Source: Pseudomonas sp. PH1b (GTDB lineage Bacteria; Pseudomonadota; Gammaproteobacteria; Pseudomonadales; Pseudomonadaceae). Taken from it: a stretch of 64,000 nt of DNA. The stretch spans positions 186,001-250,000 of the forward strand of contig NZ_AYMU01000009.1 of NCBI RefSeq assembly GCF_000633395.1, in the 5' to 3' direction. Both the position numbers and the translations under genes were made by a program. Position 1 is the first letter of the stretch. Every line of letters begins with the position of its first letter. Below are positions 17,854 to 26,496 of this stretch, piece after piece. The notes beneath the pieces are model-generated. The model was given only the letters and a program-made list of their open reading frames with translations, was not told the origin of the DNA and searched no databases.

Positions 17854-19118
17854 CAAGTGCGCACGTGACCGTCGCCGAAGACCACATATTTCTCGCTGGT
17901 CAGCCCTTCCAGACCCACCGGGCCACGGGCGTGCAGCTTGTCGGTAGAGATGCCGATCTCCGCGCCCAGGCCGTATTCAAAGCCGTCGGCAAAGCGCGTC
18001 GAAGCATTGACCATCACCGAGCTGGAATCCACTTCGTTAAGGAAGCGCCGGGCGTCACTGAAGTTCTCGGTGACGATCGCATCGGTATGGTGCGAACCGT
18101 AGGTGTTGATGTGCTCGATGGCTTGCTCCAGGTTATCCAGCACCCGGATCGAAAGAATCGGCGCAGTGTACTCGGTACGCCAGTCTTCTTCAGTGGCTTG
18201 CAGCACATCGCCCCCCAGGATCGAACGGGTCTGGGCACAGCCCCGCAGTTCGACGCCCTTGTCGCGATAGATTGCGGCCAGCGGCGGCAATACCCGATCG
18301 GCAATGGCAGCGTGCACCAGCAGGGTTTCCATGGTGTTGCAGGGGGCGTAGCGATGGGTCTTGGCGTTGTCGGCGATACGGATCGCCTTGTCCAGGTCTG
18401 CCGCCACATCAATGAACACATGGCAGACGCCGTCCAGGTGCTTGATCACCGGAACCTTGGCATCGCGGCTGACCCGCTCGATCAGGCTCTTGCCGCCACG
18501 CGGCACGATCACGTCGACGAACTCGGGCATGGTGATCAGCGCCCCTACCGCGGCACGGTCAGTGGTTTCCACCACCTGCACCACATGGGCCGGCAGATCG
18601 GCAGCCGCCAGGCCCTGCTGAATGCAGGTCGCAATGGCTCGATTGGAATTGATCGCCTCGGAACCGCCCCGCAGGATGGTGGCGTTGCCCGACTTCAGGC
18701 ACAGGCTGGCGGCATCGATGGTCACGTTCGGCCGTGACTCGTAGATGATGCCGATCACCCCCAGGGGCACGCGCATCTTGCCCACCTGGATGCCCGAAGG
18801 CAGGTAGCGCATATCGCGGATCTCACCGATGGGGTCAGGCAGCTTGGCCACCTGACGCAGACCTTCGATCATTTCATCGATACGCACAGGCGTCAGCGCC
18901 AGGCGATCCAGCAGCGCTGGCTCCAGACCATTGGCCCGGCCATTGGCCAGATCCTGCTCGTTGGCTGCCGTCAGTTCCGGTCGCGCCGCGTCCAATGCAT
19001 CGGCAGCCGCCAGCAGCGCACGGTTCTTCTGTGCGGTGGTAGCGCGGGCGATCACCCGGGAGGCCTGGCGGGCAGCGCGACCCAAACGGGTCATGTAGTC
19101 AAGAACGGACTCAGTCAT
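17853..19118 (-). CDS. proA: Gamma-glutamyl phosphate reductase
   Basis: Second enzyme of proline synthesis; reduces gamma-glutamyl phosphate to the semialdehyde. It has 421 residues in the aldehyde-dehydrogenase fold. The catalytic Cys is in HRYAPCNTMETLLVH, with VPRGGKSLIE and FADGFEYGLGAEIGIST as family motifs. I choose ATG 19118 (MTESVLDYMTRL) over the longer frame to 19178. It opens the long minus-strand operon and is divergent from mpg. Confidence 0.97.
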   Translation of the reverse strand: MTESVLDYMTRLGRAARQASRVIARATTAQKNRALLAAADALDAARPELTAANEQDLANGRANGLEPALLDRLALTPVRIDEMIEGLRQVAKLPDPIGEIRDMRYLPSGIQVGKMRVPLGVIGIIYESRPNVTIDAASLCLKSGNATILRGGSEAINSNRAIATCIQQGLAAADLPAHVVQVVETTDRAAVGALITMPEFVDVIVPRGGKSLIERVSRDAKVPVIKHLDGVCHVFIDVAADLDKAIRIADNAKTHRYAPCNTMETLLVHAAIADRVLPPLAAIYRDKGVELRGCAQTRSILGGDVLQATEEDWRTEYTAPILSIRVLDNLEQAIEHINTYGSHHTDAIVTENFSDARRFLNEVDSSSVMVNASTRFADGFEYGLGAEIGISTDKLHARGPVGLEGLTSEKYVVFGDGHVRT

Positions 19119-19282
19119 GGTCTGGTGTGGTCTTGGCAAAGAGGAAAGCGGCTGATTATAGCTGTCGCGCCCGCCCACGGACAGCGGTCACGGGCGGATG
19201 GTCGAAATACTCGTGGTTCAGCCTGAATTAAGCCTGGAGTTGTTATGATTCCGTCACATTTTCCGCCATAACCCTGCGCCCC

Positions 19283-19969
19283 ATGTCCATCCTGACCTCC
19301 GCGAAACTGCCCAAAGCCCTGCCCGACTGCTTTTTCGACCGTGATGCGCAGCTTCTGGCCCGCGAACTGCTGGGCAAAGTCATCCGCCATAAAGTCGGCG
19401 AGTTGTGGTTATCCGCGCGGATTATCGAAACCGAAGCCTATTACTGCGAGGAAAAAGGCAGCCACGCCTCCCTCGGCTACACAGAAAAGCGTAAGGCTTT
19501 GTTTCTGGATGGCGGGCACATCTATATGTACTACGCCCGAGGTGGTGACTCGCTGAACTTCAGCGCCCAGGGCCCCGGCAATGCGGTACTGATCAAATCC
19601 GCCTACCCCTGGGTCGACGACGTCTGCGGACCTGCCAGCCTGGCGCAAATGCTCTTGAACAATCCCGACAGCGCCGGCCGGCCGCGACCTTCACAGAAGC
19701 TCTGTGCCGGCCAGACACTGCTGTGCAAGGCCCTGGGCCTGAAAGTCCCTGACTGGGATGCGAAACGCTTCGATCATGAAGTCCTCTTGGTCGAGGATGT
19801 AGGCGCCGCCGTACCGCACATTCTGCAAACCACTCGCCTGGGCATCCCCCACGGGCGCGACGAACACCTGATGTACCGCTTTGTCGATGCCGCCTATGCC
19901 CCCTACTGCACACGGAACCCCCTGCGCCGCGGCCAAGTCGAAGGCCGTGATTACCTCAGCCTCGACTGA
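19283..19969 (+). CDS. mpg: 3-methyladenine DNA glycosylase (Mpg/AAG family)
   Basis: Base-excision repair enzyme removing alkylated purines. The 228-residue product has the AAG-family DxxFFxRDAQ-like opening (LPDCFFDRDAQLLARELLGK) and the catalytic Glu in IIETEAYYCEEKGSH. HIYMYYARGGDSLNFSA and a C-terminal RNPLRRGQ follow. It is divergent from proA across 164 bases, which must hold both promoters. Confidence 0.93.
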   Translation: MSILTSAKLPKALPDCFFDRDAQLLARELLGKVIRHKVGELWLSARIIETEAYYCEEKGSHASLGYTEKRKALFLDGGHIYMYYARGGDSLNFSAQGPGNAVLIKSAYPWVDDVCGPASLAQMLLNNPDSAGRPRPSQKLCAGQTLLCKALGLKVPDWDAKRFDHEVLLVEDVGAAVPHILQTTRLGIPHGRDEHLMYRFVDAAYAPYCTRNPLRRGQVEGRDYLSLD

Positions 19970-20010
19970 CGCCCCACTACCCGCCAGACACTGACAATGG
20001 AGTTGAATCT

Positions 20011-21327
20011 ATGGGCCCATGGCTCGACAGCGTAACCGCCTGGCTGACCACCCATCCAGAGTGGCTGGCCGCCGCCGTCTTCATCGTGGCCTGCATAGAA
20101 TGCCTGGCAATCGCCGGCCTGATCGTCCCGGGTACCGTGCTGCTGTTCGCCATAGCCGTGCTGGCCGGCAACGGCGCGCTGTCTTTGGGGGAAACCCTGC
20201 TGCTGGGCCTGCTCGGCGGCTTGCTGGGGGACGTGGTGTCCTACGTGCTGGGACGACGCTTCCATCAGAGCATCCGCCGCCTGCCAGGCCTGCGCCAGCA
20301 TCCAGAGTGGATCAGTGGCGCTGAGTCCTATTTCCAGCGCTATGGCATTGCCAGCCTGCTGGTAGGACGCTTCATTGGCCCGCTGCGGCCAATGCTGCCG
20401 ATGGTCGCGGGCATGTTCGACATGCCTTTTCCGCGCTTTTTCGCCGTCAGCCTGCTGGCTGCCACCGGCTGGTCGGTGGCGTACCTGCTCCCTGGCTGGG
20501 CCACAGGCGCGGCAATTCGCCTGCCATTGCCGGAAGGTTTCTGGCCCCAGGCCGGGATCGTCATCGCCAGCCTGGCCGCGTTGATTGGCCTGAGCGTCAA
20601 CAGCAGTCTGCGCCGTCATCGCCGGGCGACCCAGCTCATGTCCGGCCTGAGCCTGCTGCTCCTGGTCGCGCTGTTCAGCGGCTTTCCCTACCTGACCCAG
20701 TTTGACCAGGGACTGATCGCCCTGGTGCAGGAGCACCGCGAGCCAGTCCTGGACAAGATCATGGTGATGGTCACCCAGATCGGCGAATTTCGCGCCATGT
20801 TCATCCTCAGTGCGGTGCTGACCCTGTTGCTGCTGGCATTGCGTCAATGGCGCCAGGCGATATTTGCCGGTGCAACCCTGATGTGCACGGCCCTGGCCAA
20901 CACCGGTAGCAAATGGTTTTTCGCCCGGCTCCGCCCCGAGGTGCTGAGCGAACCGCTCACCAGCTTCAGCATGCCCAGCGGACATTCTTCAGGGGCCTTT
21001 GCGCTGTTCCTGACCCTGGCGGTGCTGGCCGGTCGCGGTCAGCCACCGCGCATGCGCCTGACCTGGCTGCTGCTGGGCTGCCTGCCGGCCGCGGCAATCG
21101 CCTTGTCCCGGGTTTACCTAGGCGCCCATTGGCCCACCGACATCCTCGCGGGTACCTTGCTGGCAGTCTGTGTCTGCGCCGCCAGCCTGACCTTGATTCA
21201 GTGGCGATGCCCACTGCCGCCGATGCCGGCCAAAGCCTGGTGGCTGCTGTTGCCAGTGATGCTACTGATGTGCGGGTTCATGGCCATGCGGCATCTGCCC
21301 CATGCCCTGCTGCGGTACGCCTATTGA
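20011..21327 (+). CDS. DedA-PAP2 fusion membrane protein
   Basis: Residues about 1-200 are a DedA/VTT-type domain (ECLAIAGLIVPGTVLL, LGDVVSYVLGRRF, GRFIGPLRPMLPMVAG). Residues about 205-438 form a PAP2 acid-phosphatase domain with the signature KWFFARLRPEV, SMPSGHSSGAF and SRVYLGAHWPTDIL, including the catalytic His. DedA proteins are linked to undecaprenyl-phosphate or lipid flipping, and PAP2 enzymes dephosphorylate isoprenoid or phosphatidic phosphates. The fusion could therefore recycle a lipid-phosphate carrier at the inner membrane. About ten membrane segments are visible. It ends 23 bases before the convergent Lon-N gene. Confidence 0.92.
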   Translation: MGPWLDSVTAWLTTHPEWLAAAVFIVACIECLAIAGLIVPGTVLLFAIAVLAGNGALSLGETLLLGLLGGLLGDVVSYVLGRRFHQSIRRLPGLRQHPEWISGAESYFQRYGIASLLVGRFIGPLRPMLPMVAGMFDMPFPRFFAVSLLAATGWSVAYLLPGWATGAAIRLPLPEGFWPQAGIVIASLAALIGLSVNSSLRRHRRATQLMSGLSLLLLVALFSGFPYLTQFDQGLIALVQEHREPVLDKIMVMVTQIGEFRAMFILSAVLTLLLLALRQWRQAIFAGATLMCTALANTGSKWFFARLRPEVLSEPLTSFSMPSGHSSGAFALFLTLAVLAGRGQPPRMRLTWLLLGCLPAAAIALSRVYLGAHWPTDILAGTLLAVCVCAASLTLIQWRCPLPPMPAKAWWLLLPVMLLMCGFMAMRHLPHALLRYAY

Positions 21328-21349
21328 GCCGTGATGAGAGGGCAGCCGC

Positions 21350-21940
21350 TCAGGCGAAGAGCTCGCCCTGCAACTCATCCAGCAGCACCTGAATGGCATC
21401 GAGCCGCTGTTGCGGCTCATCCAGTTGCAACAGGTCGATCTTGTCCCGCTCGGAAAAGGGCAGCAGGTAGGCCAGTTGATTGGCCAGGGACAACTGGCCC
21501 CGGGCTTCGACGCCCATGTCGAGGGCTTCGACCATCGGGTGCTCGGCCAGGGCCTTGAGCAGCGCGATCAAGTCGGCGTCCTCGTCCTGCAGCGGCTGCT
21601 CCTCAGCCTCCTCCAGCCACTGCACCTGCGCCACCGTCAACTGGTCCTTCTGCACCTCGCTGCTCAGGACTCGAAAGCGCCGACCGCCCTTGACCCGGAT
21701 CCCCAGGAGCCCGTTGCCCTGCTGATGAAAGTCGGTGATCAGTGCCTCGCACCCCACCAAGGCAAAGCCCGGTGCGGCCGCACCGACCTCGTCGCCCTCC
21801 AGGATGCACACCACCCCGAAACCGCTGCCCTGCTTCATGCAGCGGCCGATCATGTCCAGGTAGCGGGCCTCGAAGATCTGCAGATCGAGGACGCAATCAG
21901 GGAACAACACGGTATTCAGCGGAAACAGCGCCAGGCTCAT
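21350..21940 (-). CDS. Lon N-terminal (substrate-binding) domain protein
   Basis: A 196-residue protein with only the LON-N/PUA-like domain (LALFPLNTVLFPDCVLDLQIFE, YLDMIGRCM) and a helical C-terminal half. No AAA+ or protease domain is present. Such stand-alone Lon-N proteins are widespread in proteobacteria and uncharacterised; substrate recognition or adaptor roles are guesses. It lies 10 bases downstream of lrgB and may be co-transcribed. Confidence 0.9.
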   Translation of the reverse strand: MSLALFPLNTVLFPDCVLDLQIFEARYLDMIGRCMKQGSGFGVVCILEGDEVGAAAPGFALVGCEALITDFHQQGNGLLGIRVKGGRRFRVLSSEVQKDQLTVAQVQWLEEAEEQPLQDEDADLIALLKALAEHPMVEALDMGVEARGQLSLANQLAYLLPFSERDKIDLLQLDEPQQRLDAIQVLLDELQGELFA

Positions 21941-21950
21941 ACACCCATCC

Positions 21951-22667
21951 TTAAACCAGCAAAGACACCGCCAACGGCAACAACACCGCCGTGGCCACGC
22001 CCATCAGACTCATCGCCAACGCCGCAAAGGCGCCGCACTCCTCGCTTTCCTGCAAGGCCACCGAAGTGCCCACCGCATGAGCGGTCATGCCCAGGGCCAT
22101 GCCTCGTGCTTCAGGCGCATGGACTCCCAGGCGGTTGAGGATGCCCGGGCCGAAGATCGCCCCGATCACGCCCGTGATCAACACGAACACCGCCGCCAGC
22201 GCTGCGACACCGCCAATCTGCTCGGCCACCAGCATGGCGATCGGTGAAGTCACCGACTTGGGCGCCATGGTCATCAGGATCATGTGCTCGGCGCCAAACC
22301 ACCCGCCCAACAGTACCCCCAGACTGGTCGCCACCACCCCACCCACCACCAGCGTAGTAAAAATCGGCCAGAACAATTGGCGAATGCGCCGCAGATTGAG
22401 GTACAGCGGCACTGCCAGGGCTACCGTGGCGGGCCCCAGCAAGATACTCAGGATCTCCGTGCTCTTGCGGTATTCGGCGTAGCTCAGGCCACAGCCGAGC
22501 AGCACTGCGATCACCAACAACATGGACACCAGCACCGGCTGCAGGAACATCCAGCGGGTCTTCTCGAAGGCCGCCAGCACCAGTTGATAGGCGCCGAGGG
22601 TAATGCCAATGCCGAACAAGGGGTGGTGAATCACCGCCGCCCAGGCACCCTGCCAATCGATAATCAT
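21951..22667 (-). CDS. lrgB: LrgB/CidB family membrane protein
   Basis: A 238-residue protein with about seven hydrophobic segments and LrgB landmarks: RKSTEILSILLGPATVALAVP, LAPKSVTSPIA-type MAPKSVTSPIAMLV, LNRLGVHAPEARGMALG and AHAVGTSVAL. This family works with LrgA in a holin-like or metabolite-export system (pyruvate transport has been shown for some members). Its ATG overlaps the lrgA stop by 4 bases. Confidence 0.92.
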   Translation of the reverse strand: MIIDWQGAWAAVIHHPLFGIGITLGAYQLVLAAFEKTRWMFLQPVLVSMLLVIAVLLGCGLSYAEYRKSTEILSILLGPATVALAVPLYLNLRRIRQLFWPIFTTLVVGGVVATSLGVLLGGWFGAEHMILMTMAPKSVTSPIAMLVAEQIGGVAALAAVFVLITGVIGAIFGPGILNRLGVHAPEARGMALGMTAHAVGTSVALQESEECGAFAALAMSLMGVATAVLLPLAVSLLV

Positions 22668-23026
22668 GGGCGCTCCTCGCGCCGGGCCTGGCGCTTGACC
22701 AGACGCTGCATCAGCACCCCGACAAAGGCCATGGACACCACCAGCGACAGCACCAGCGCGCCGGTGATGGCCCAGAAATCCGCGGCGATATCCCGGGCAT
22801 AGACCATCACCCCAACGGCAGGCGGCACCAGCAGCAACGGCAGGTAGCGCAGCAAGCTGCTGGCCGCCAGGTTCAACGGTTCGCCCACTTCACCGCGCAC
22901 GATCAGGAATACCAGCATCAGCAACAGGCCGATGATCGGTCCCGGAAGCACGGGCAACAGCAAATGATTGAGCGCCGTCCCGAGCAATTGGAACAGCACC
23001 AGCCATGTCAAACCGCGTAACAACAT
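22664..23026 (-). CDS. lrgA: LrgA/CidA family holin-like protein
   Basis: A 120-residue protein with four membrane segments and typical LrgA text (LFQLLGTALNHLL, LPGPIIGLLLMLVFL, ASSLLRYLPLLLVPPAVGVM). It is the first gene of the lrgAB pair, translationally coupled to lrgB. The 178-base gap to the divergent MaoC gene should contain its promoter; I found no clear regulator-binding motif there. Confidence 0.92.
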   Translation of the reverse strand: MLLRGLTWLVLFQLLGTALNHLLLPVLPGPIIGLLLMLVFLIVRGEVGEPLNLAASSLLRYLPLLLVPPAVGVMVYARDIAADFWAITGALVLSLVVSMAFVGVLMQRLVKRQARREERP

Positions 23027-23204
23027 ACCGCCTCTCCAGCCAGGACCCGTCGCGCATTATAAGCACGCAGACGCTATGGATCGGCATTCGCCAAAAGCAT
23101 GGATGTTTACCAGGCCAGATCGCCATGATGATCTAGAGTGGAAGTTTCAGACCGCGAAACGCTGCGTCGAATACTAAAAAATCGTTGAACCAAGGAGAGT
23201 GTCA

Positions 23205-23660
23205 ATGCCCTATGTTCCTGTTGCAGAGCTCAAAGATTATGTCGGGAAGGAACTGGGACGTTCCCCATGGCTCACCATTGACCAGGAGCGTATCAACCTG
23301 TTTGCCGAGGCCACCGGCGACTTCCAGTTCATTCACGTGGACCCGGTCAAGGCGGCACAAACTCCGTTCGGCAGCACCATCGCCCATGGTTTCCTGACCC
23401 TGTCACTGATCCCCAAATTGATGGAAGACATCCTCGTGCTGCCCCAGGGCCTGAAGATGGTGGTCAACTATGGCCTGGACAGCGTGCGCTTCATCCAGCC
23501 GGTGAAGGTCGACTCTAAGGTACGACTCAAGGTCGACCTGACCGAAGTCACCGAGAAGAAACCCGGCCAGTGGCTGCTCAAGGCCACCGCCACCCTGGAG
23601 ATCGACGGCCAGGAAAAACCCGCCTACATCGCCGAACCCCTGTCGCTCTGCTTCGTCTGA
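23205..23660 (+). CDS. MaoC family hot-dog dehydratase
   Basis: A 151-residue single hot-dog protein related to R-specific enoyl-CoA hydratases. The hydratase-2 signature is partly visible (AEATGDFQFIHVDP, FGSTIAHGFLTLSLIPKL), with the Asp/His pair expected for catalysis. AAGGAG at 23192-23197 favours ATG 23205 over the in-frame GTG at 23199. The substrate is unknown; nearby genes do not identify a pathway. Confidence 0.88.
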   Translation: MPYVPVAELKDYVGKELGRSPWLTIDQERINLFAEATGDFQFIHVDPVKAAQTPFGSTIAHGFLTLSLIPKLMEDILVLPQGLKMVVNYGLDSVRFIQPVKVDSKVRLKVDLTEVTEKKPGQWLLKATATLEIDGQEKPAYIAEPLSLCFV

Positions 23661-23673
23661 AATACCCCCTGAT

Positions 23674-23697
23674 GCGAAACAGCTCACGCTGTTTCGC
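23674..23697 (+). terminator. Terminator-like hairpin after the MaoC gene
   Basis: A 10-bp perfect stem GCGAAACAGC/GCTGTTTCGC with loop TCAC, 13 bases after the stop, followed by a mixed T/C-rich stretch. Confidence 0.65.
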
Positions 23698-23764
23698 TCA
23701 ACCTCTCTATATATAAGCCACACCGCTGCGGCATACTCGGTCCCCTAATTATCCGGAACCCGTT

Positions 23765-25483
23765 ATGCGCCCACTTGCACCCCTGGTTTTGACCCTTTTG
23801 CTCAGTGCCTGCGGAGACGGCGAGTCATTGTTGCCGCCCGATGCCCGTCTGCCGGACGGCGGGCGCTACCGCGGTGAACTGGTCAACGGCCTGCTGCAGG
23901 GTCAAGGGCGCATCGACTACCCCAACGGCAGCTGGTACGCCGGCCAGTTCGACAACGGTCAATGGCATGGCCAGGGGGAGTGGCACGGCAGCAATGGCGA
24001 GGTTTACCGCGGCCAGTTCCAGCAAGGCCTGTTCCATGGCCAGGGCACCCTGACCACCAAGGGCAGCAGCTACAGCGGCGGTTTCAAACTGGGCCGCCGA
24101 GACGGCGAAGGGACCCTCAAAGAAGACGGCATGACCTACCGTGGCGAGTTCAAGGCCGACCTGTACTCGGGGCTGGGCCGCCTGGAGCTGGAAGACGGCA
24201 GCCAATACCAGGGCCAGTTCGCCAAGGGCAAGCCCAACGGCGAAGGCCAGCGCAGCGACGCCAGCGGCAACCAGTTCACCGGGCACTTCGTCAATGGCCA
24301 GCTGGAGGGCAATGGCACCTTCAACAGCGCCGAGGGCGACATCTACGTCGGCGGCTTCAAACACAACCAGCTCAATGGCAAGGGCCGCTATGAGAACTCC
24401 GATGGCGACGTCTGGATCGGCCAGTTCAAGGAAGGCGCACTGGGCGGCAAAGGCGAACTGATCGGCGCTGATGGCAGCCATTATGTCGGCACCTTCAGCG
24501 ACTGGCGCTTCAGCGGCGAGGGGCGCTTGAACCTCAGCGACGGCAGCTTTTATGTCGGCGGCTTCGACAGCGACAACTACCAGGGCCACGGAGTCCTGGT
24601 ACTGCGTGACGGCAGCGTGCAAAGCGGCGTGTGGAACAACGGCCTGCGGGTCCGCGACGCCGATGGCAAGCTGCTGCCCGACCCGCTGGAAACCGCCCTG
24701 CTGGTCCAGGGGACCTTGCTCAAGGAAGCCCTCGATGCGGTACCCGCCTCTACTGCAGCCATCGAACTCTACAGCCTGACCCTGGCCGGCGATGGCAAGC
24801 AGAGCGTCTTCCTGCGTGAGGCCGACTACGTCAGCAACATGCTCGCCAGCCGCTTCGGCGCCTATGGCCAGATCCGCCTGGTCAACCACCGCGACCATCT
24901 GATGAACCGCCCCATGGCCACCCGGGAAAACCTGCGCCGCGCCGCCCAGACCCTGGCCGCGCGCAGCGGCCCCGAAGACCTGGTGTTCATCTACCTCACC
25001 AGCCACGGCACCAGCGCCCACGAACTGGTCCTCGACCAGCCGCGCCTGGAACTGGCGGACCTGCCCGCCGACGAACTGGCCACGGCCCTGGCGCCGTTGA
25101 AAAATCGCGACAAGATCATCGTCATTTCGTCCTGCTATTCCGGCGGCTTCATTCCCGCCCTCAAGGACGAGCACACCTTGATCATGACCGCCTCCCAGGC
25201 AGACCGGGTGTCCTTCGGCTGTTCGGAAGAGGCCGACTTCACCTACTTCGGCGACGCTCTGTTCGCCCAGGCCCTGAACCAGACCGACGACCTGGAGCAC
25301 GCATTCAAACTGGCGCGGGCTACCGTGGCCGAACGTGAACAGGCCGATAACTTCGAAGCGTCCGAACCGCAGATCTGGGCTCCAAAGGGCGTCATTGCAC
25401 ACTGGCAGCAACTGCGCAAACAGCAGGCACGAAAAGCACTGCAAAGTGTCTCTATAAGCAGCAAGGAAGCACAGAGCAACTAA
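23765..25483 (+). CDS. MORN-repeat lipoprotein with C-terminal C13 caspase-like protease domain
   Basis: A 572-residue predicted lipoprotein (lipobox LLSACGDG, Cys16). Residues about 35-300 hold eleven or twelve MORN repeats of about 23 residues, each with a YxGxF start (YRGEL, YAGQF, YRGQF, YSGGF and so on). After a linker, residues about 325-545 form a clan CD peptidase domain with the dyad His in YLTSHGTSAHELVL and Cys in ISSCYSGGF, resembling the C13 (legumain/GPI8) family. The lipid anchor implies an envelope location. MORN repeats elsewhere bind lipids or proteins, so they may place the protease at a membrane or the wall. Substrate and role are unknown. It stands alone with its own upstream region. 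Confidence 0.85.
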   Translation: MRPLAPLVLTLLLSACGDGESLLPPDARLPDGGRYRGELVNGLLQGQGRIDYPNGSWYAGQFDNGQWHGQGEWHGSNGEVYRGQFQQGLFHGQGTLTTKGSSYSGGFKLGRRDGEGTLKEDGMTYRGEFKADLYSGLGRLELEDGSQYQGQFAKGKPNGEGQRSDASGNQFTGHFVNGQLEGNGTFNSAEGDIYVGGFKHNQLNGKGRYENSDGDVWIGQFKEGALGGKGELIGADGSHYVGTFSDWRFSGEGRLNLSDGSFYVGGFDSDNYQGHGVLVLRDGSVQSGVWNNGLRVRDADGKLLPDPLETALLVQGTLLKEALDAVPASTAAIELYSLTLAGDGKQSVFLREADYVSNMLASRFGAYGQIRLVNHRDHLMNRPMATRENLRRAAQTLAARSGPEDLVFIYLTSHGTSAHELVLDQPRLELADLPADELATALAPLKNRDKIIVISSCYSGGFIPALKDEHTLIMTASQADRVSFGCSEEADFTYFGDALFAQALNQTDDLEHAFKLARATVAEREQADNFEASEPQIWAPKGVIAHWQQLRKQQARKALQSVSISSKEAQSN

Positions 25484-25511
25484 GCTGAAACAGTATCAAG
25501 GGGGAATGACT

Positions 25512-26153
25512 ATGTACTTGACGCCTCAGCACATCCTGCTCGCCGGCGCCTCCGGCCTGACCGGAGAGCAACTGCTGGATCGCCTGCTCAACGAGCCCAC
25601 CATCACCCGCGTCCTCGCACCCAGCCGGCGACCACTGAGCGAGCACCCACGGCTGGAAAACCCCGTCGGTGACCCCGCAGTGCTTCTCCCGCAGTTGAGT
25701 GGCAAAGTTGAAATCGCCTTCTGCTGCCTGGGCACCACCATCAAGCAGGCCGGCTCCGAGGCCGCCTTCCGCGCCGTCGACCTGGACCTGGTGGTGGCCT
25801 TCGGCAAACGCGCACTGGAAATGGGCGCACGGCATCTGGTGGTCATCAGCGCCCTGGGCGCCGATCCCAAGTCGTCGATCTTCTACAACCGGGTCAAAGG
25901 CGAGATGGAAGAAGCCCTGAAGCAGCAAGGGTGGCCACAACTGACCATTTGCCGGCCCTCCCTGCTACTGGGTGACCGGATCGAACCGCGCCTGGGCGAA
26001 CAACTGGCCGGTCCGCTGTCGCGGCTGATTCCGGGCAAGTACCGCGGCATCGAAGCCTGCCAACTGGCCCGTGCCATGTGGCGCCTGGCCCTGGAAGAAC
26101 AAAGCGGTACCCGAGTCGTGGAATCGGACGAGTTGCGCAAGCTGGGCAAATGA
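25512..26153 (+). CDS. NAD(P)-binding atypical SDR oxidoreductase
   Basis: A Rossmann-fold protein of 213 residues starting with ILLAGASGLTGEQLLDRLL, the glycine-rich nucleotide loop. AFCCLGTTIKQAGS and HLVVISALGADPKSSIFYNRVKGEMEE resemble the HTATIP2/YwnB-type NAD(P)H-binding family. AAGGGGGA spaced 6 bases favours ATG 25512 over ATG 25506. Function is unknown. It lies 28 bases after the MORN-protease gene and could be co-transcribed. Confidence 0.85.
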   Translation: MYLTPQHILLAGASGLTGEQLLDRLLNEPTITRVLAPSRRPLSEHPRLENPVGDPAVLLPQLSGKVEIAFCCLGTTIKQAGSEAAFRAVDLDLVVAFGKRALEMGARHLVVISALGADPKSSIFYNRVKGEMEEALKQQGWPQLTICRPSLLLGDRIEPRLGEQLAGPLSRLIPGKYRGIEACQLARAMWRLALEEQSGTRVVESDELRKLGK

Positions 26154-26208
26154 CTCCATCACTGGCGAACCGGTGCTTGCTTGCGCAGGCGCCGTTAGGC
26201 CGATCCCC

Positions 26209-26496
26209 CTACAACCCTCCCGTAGCCTGAAACCCCACGCCCAGCACGGTCAGCACCGACAGCGGCAACAACAGGGTATCGAGCAAGGCACTGGCCGGCA
26301 GGTCCGCCCCTGGATAGCTGGGCGCTGCGGCGCCAAAGCGGTCCATGGCGCAACAGCCGCCTTGCAACGCATACAGATCCAGGCGGGTGCCCGAATACAC
26401 CACCGGCGCGCCGGGTTGTGCGGCATTCAAGGTGCGCACCGTGGCACAGCCCCCCACCTGCAGCACCACCAACAGCATCAGCAGGAATTTACTCAT
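26209..26496 (-). CDS. YceK/YidQ-type small lipoprotein
   Basis: A 95-residue protein with a lipoprotein signal (LLVVLQVGGCATVRTL). The body fits the YceK/YidQ family: YSGTRLDLYALQG near the middle and a hydrophobic C-terminal segment LDTLLLPLSVLTVLG. It overlaps the 3' end of ubiX by 8 bases, so it is the last gene of mpl-ubiX-lipoprotein. Function is unknown. Confidence 0.8.
   Translation of the reverse strand: MSKFLLMLLVVLQVGGCATVRTLNAAQPGAPVVYSGTRLDLYALQGGCCAMDRFGAAAPSYPGADLPASALLDTLLLPLSVLTVLGVGFQATGGL

Noticed and set aside
23825..25444. A 539-codon minus-strand frame with Ala/Val/Gly repeats
   Set aside because: It is the mirror of the MORN repeats; the apparent repeat structure comes entirely from the real gene.
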